Below, piece by piece: positions 60,715 through 62,394 of a stretch of DNA of 62,394 nucleotides. Below the pieces are notes generated by a model. The model was not told where the DNA came from. It saw nothing but the letters and a program-made list of their open reading frames with translations, and searched no databases. Position 1 is the stretch's first letter, and each line of letters opens with the position of its first letter. Position numbers and translations under genes: made by a program. Source of the DNA: JAEUMD01 sp050250815 (lineage in GTDB: Bacteria; Pseudomonadota; Alphaproteobacteria; Rhizobiales; Hyphomicrobiaceae); contig JBFWNY010000023.1 in the NCBI GenBank assembly GCA_050250815.1, positions 1 to 62,394 on the forward strand. The letters run 5' to 3'.

Positions 60715-60758
60715 AGATGCGTTCTCTCGGGTCCCAACTGAAGCGCCTGGCTCCTGCT

Positions 60759-61538
60759 CTAGACGCGCCGCTGCACCATCAGCTTCTTGAGCTCGGCGAT
60801 GGCCTTCGCTGGCGACAGGCCCTTGGGGCAGGCCTTGGCGCAGTTCATGATCGTATGGCAGCGGTAGAGCCGGAACGGATCCTCGAGGTCGTCGAGCCGC
60901 TCGCCGGTAGCCTCATCGCGTGAATCGATCACCCAGCGGTAGGCCTGCAGCAGAATGGCCGGCCCCAGATAGCGGTCCGAGTTCCACCAGTAGCTCGGGC
61001 ACGAGGTCGAGCAGCAGGCGCACAGGATACACTCGTAGAGACCATCGAGCTTCTCGCGGTCCTCACGGGACTGCTTCCACTCCTTTGGCGGCGCGGGCGT
61101 ATCGGTCTTCAGCCAAGGCTCGATCGAGCGGTGCTGCGCATAAAAGTTCGTCAGATCGGGCACCAGATCCTTCACCACCTGCATGTGCGGCAGCGGATAG
61201 ATCGCCACGGCGCCCTTCACGTCCTCGGTCGCCTTGAGGCACGCGAGCGTGTTGGTGCCGTCGATATTCATCGAACACGAGCCGCAGATACCCTCACGGC
61301 ACGACCGGCGGAAAGTCAGCGTCGGATCGATCTCGTTCTTGATCTTGATGAGCGCGTCCAGAACCATCGGCCCGCACTCGTCCTGGTTGACCCAGTAGCT
61401 GTCGACGCGCGGATTACGTGTTTCGTCGGGGTTCCAGCGGTAGATGCGGAACTCCTTCCAGCGGCCGGATCGGCCCTTCTCGTTCCACGTCTTGCCCTTC
61501 TGGACAGTCGAGTTCTTGGGGAGCGTGAGCTGAACCAT
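60759..61538 (-). CDS. sdhB: succinate dehydrogenase iron-sulfur subunit
   Basis: The product has 259 residues. The [2Fe-2S] ligands are in CREGICGSCSMNIDG with a later Cys (NTLACL). The [4Fe-4S] and [3Fe-4S] ligands are in CILCACCSTSCPSYWW and CHTIMNCAKACPKGL. It passes electrons from the SdhA flavin to quinone in complex II. A divergent gene begins 138 bp upstream, so sdhC, sdhD and sdhA are not in the same operon here. Confidence 0.97.
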   Translation of the reverse strand: MVQLTLPKNSTVQKGKTWNEKGRSGRWKEFRIYRWNPDETRNPRVDSYWVNQDECGPMVLDALIKIKNEIDPTLTFRRSCREGICGSCSMNIDGTNTLACLKATEDVKGAVAIYPLPHMQVVKDLVPDLTNFYAQHRSIEPWLKTDTPAPPKEWKQSREDREKLDGLYECILCACCSTSCPSYWWNSDRYLGPAILLQAYRWVIDSRDEATGERLDDLEDPFRLYRCHTIMNCAKACPKGLSPAKAIAELKKLMVQRRV

Positions 61539-61676
61539 GCGCGTGTGGCCTGTTCGTTGAGCGGCAGCATCCCGTCGTGCTGCACTGCACTTGACTTGCC
61601 CCTTAGCCGCCGAAGTGTCAACGCTACCAACGCATAGCCGAGGACGCCCGGGCGTGGACCGGTCAGGAAAATCCGC

Positions 61677-62394
61677 ATGAATTCAGAAGAAGCCGTTTGC
61701 CGTCGTTCGGAACCGCCGGGCCATCGGGATCGCCGCGCCGTCCTGCCGCAACAGGCGGCACTTGCCGGCCTCGCGGCCATAGCCCTGCTCGCACCCGCCG
61801 CCACGGCCCGGGCAGGCGGTCTCGAAGCGCGCTGGAGCGTTACGACACTTGGCGGGGCGCCCGCAGTGCCGGCGGGCGACATCCGGTTCGAAGCCGGGGA
61901 GGTGTCCGGCGCCACGGCCTGCAATCATTTCCGCGGACGCTACCAGAGCAGCGAAGCCGACAATTCGCTGCGCATCGAAGTGCTGCAGACGACCCGTCGC
62001 GGCTGTGCGGGTGAGGCCGCCGAGCGCGAGCGCTCCTTCCTGGAAAGCATGGCGAACGCTCGGCGCTATCGCATCGAGGGCTCTGCGCTACATCTTGTCG
62101 ACGGAGCGGGAGTTGACGTAGCCGGCCTGCAGCTCGCGCCCGATGCGACTCTCACGGGCAAGCGCCACAAGATCGTGTCGTACCTCAAGAACAGCGGGCT
62201 CTATTCGATCCGCGGCGGAACCGGGGCCGTCGTGGAATTCAAGGACGGCAAGCTGATGGGCTCGACCGGCTGCACGCGCTTCGAAGGCACCTACGATGCG
62301 ACGGAAACGACCGTGCGCATTGTCGTGGCCGCCAAGGCGTCCGAACCCGAGAAATCCCCCTGTTTTTCCGATTTGGCCGATCAGGATGCCGGCA
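61677..62394 (+). CDS. META/HslJ-domain envelope protein (3' end outside window)
   Basis: The frame opens with ATG 61677 and runs to the right edge (239 codons visible). A basic N-terminus and a hydrophobic stretch (ALAGLAAIALLAPAATARAG) suggest a signal peptide. Two META-type units follow: WSVTTLGGAPAVPAGDIRFE with GATACNHFRGRY and LQTTRRGCAGEAAERERSFL, then GLYSIRGGTGAVVEFKDGKL with GSTGCTRFEGTY. HslJ-like META proteins are envelope proteins of uncertain role. It is divergent from sdhB. Confidence 0.8.
   Translation, partial: MNSEEAVCRRSEPPGHRDRRAVLPQQAALAGLAAIALLAPAATARAGGLEARWSVTTLGGAPAVPAGDIRFEAGEVSGATACNHFRGRYQSSEADNSLRIEVLQTTRRGCAGEAAERERSFLESMANARRYRIEGSALHLVDGAGVDVAGLQLAPDATLTGKRHKIVSYLKNSGLYSIRGGTGAVVEFKDGKLMGSTGCTRFEGTYDATETTVRIVVAAKASEPEKSPCFSDLADQDAG

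Overview
The window is GC-rich DNA from an alphaproteobacterium, most likely of the order Hyphomicrobiales (Rhizobiales). Pointers are the DUF1150 protein beside an Hsp20, the TIGR02300 acidic zinc-ribbon protein, a bacterial NDUFA9-like reductase, gene blocks such as rpsO-pnp and mdh-sucC-sucD, and the rpsA-sppA-ihfB-lapA-trpF-trpB run. The genus cannot be fixed from the sequence alone.

Positions 1-3729 are the right end of an integrated mobile element. It holds the 3' part of a ParA-type ATPase, a probable ribbon-helix-helix partner, three small unknown genes, and a tyrosine recombinase whose gene starts next to the 3' end of tRNA-Leu(CAG). Three tandem 13-bp repeats lie between the recombinase gene and the tRNA. 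The other end of the element lies left of position 1.

Positions 3730-41677 are mostly core chromosome. First come an NDUFA9-like reductase, a small heat-shock protein pair and some small enzymes. A long minus-strand block follows (rpsA, sppA, ihfB, lapA, TRIC channel, trpF, trpB, DUF1330, ABC-F ATPase), in which trpA does not follow trpB. Then come typA, a J-domain protein, an L,D-transpeptidase, a class II glutamine amidotransferase, an acyl-carrier-like protein without its serine, cmk, glpK, a LysR regulator, and rplS with an extra helix-hairpin-helix domain. After these are a large six-repeat OmpA-domain protein, map, radC, a Nudix enzyme, a TadG-like protein, pnp, rpsO, truB, aroA, a TIGR02300 protein and tRNA-Ala(GGC).

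Positions 41678-52924 look accessory. A six-gene iron-uptake operon encodes a TonB-dependent siderophore receptor, a PiuC-type Fe(II) dioxygenase, ExbB, ExbD, TonB and an FMN alpha-hydroxy-acid oxidase; the last three reading frames overlap. It is followed by an AraC-type regulator remnant, an N-terminally truncated FAD/Fe-S oxidoreductase, an MFS transporter and a hairpin-rich spacer.

Positions 52925-62394 return to core metabolism. They hold sucD, sucC, mdh, zapE, a GNAT acetyltransferase, an ArsC-like protein lacking the catalytic arginine, a lysine/alanine-rich histone-like protein, a DUF2007 protein, sdhB without sdhCDA beside it, and a META-domain lipoprotein-like gene that runs off the right edge.

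Most noteworthy for follow-up are the six-repeat OmpA-like protein, the iron-uptake operon with its coupled oxidase, two candidate small RNAs (about 7880-8100 minus and 25866-25971 plus), the serine-less carrier protein, the arginine-less phosphatase fold, and L19 with its grafted domain.
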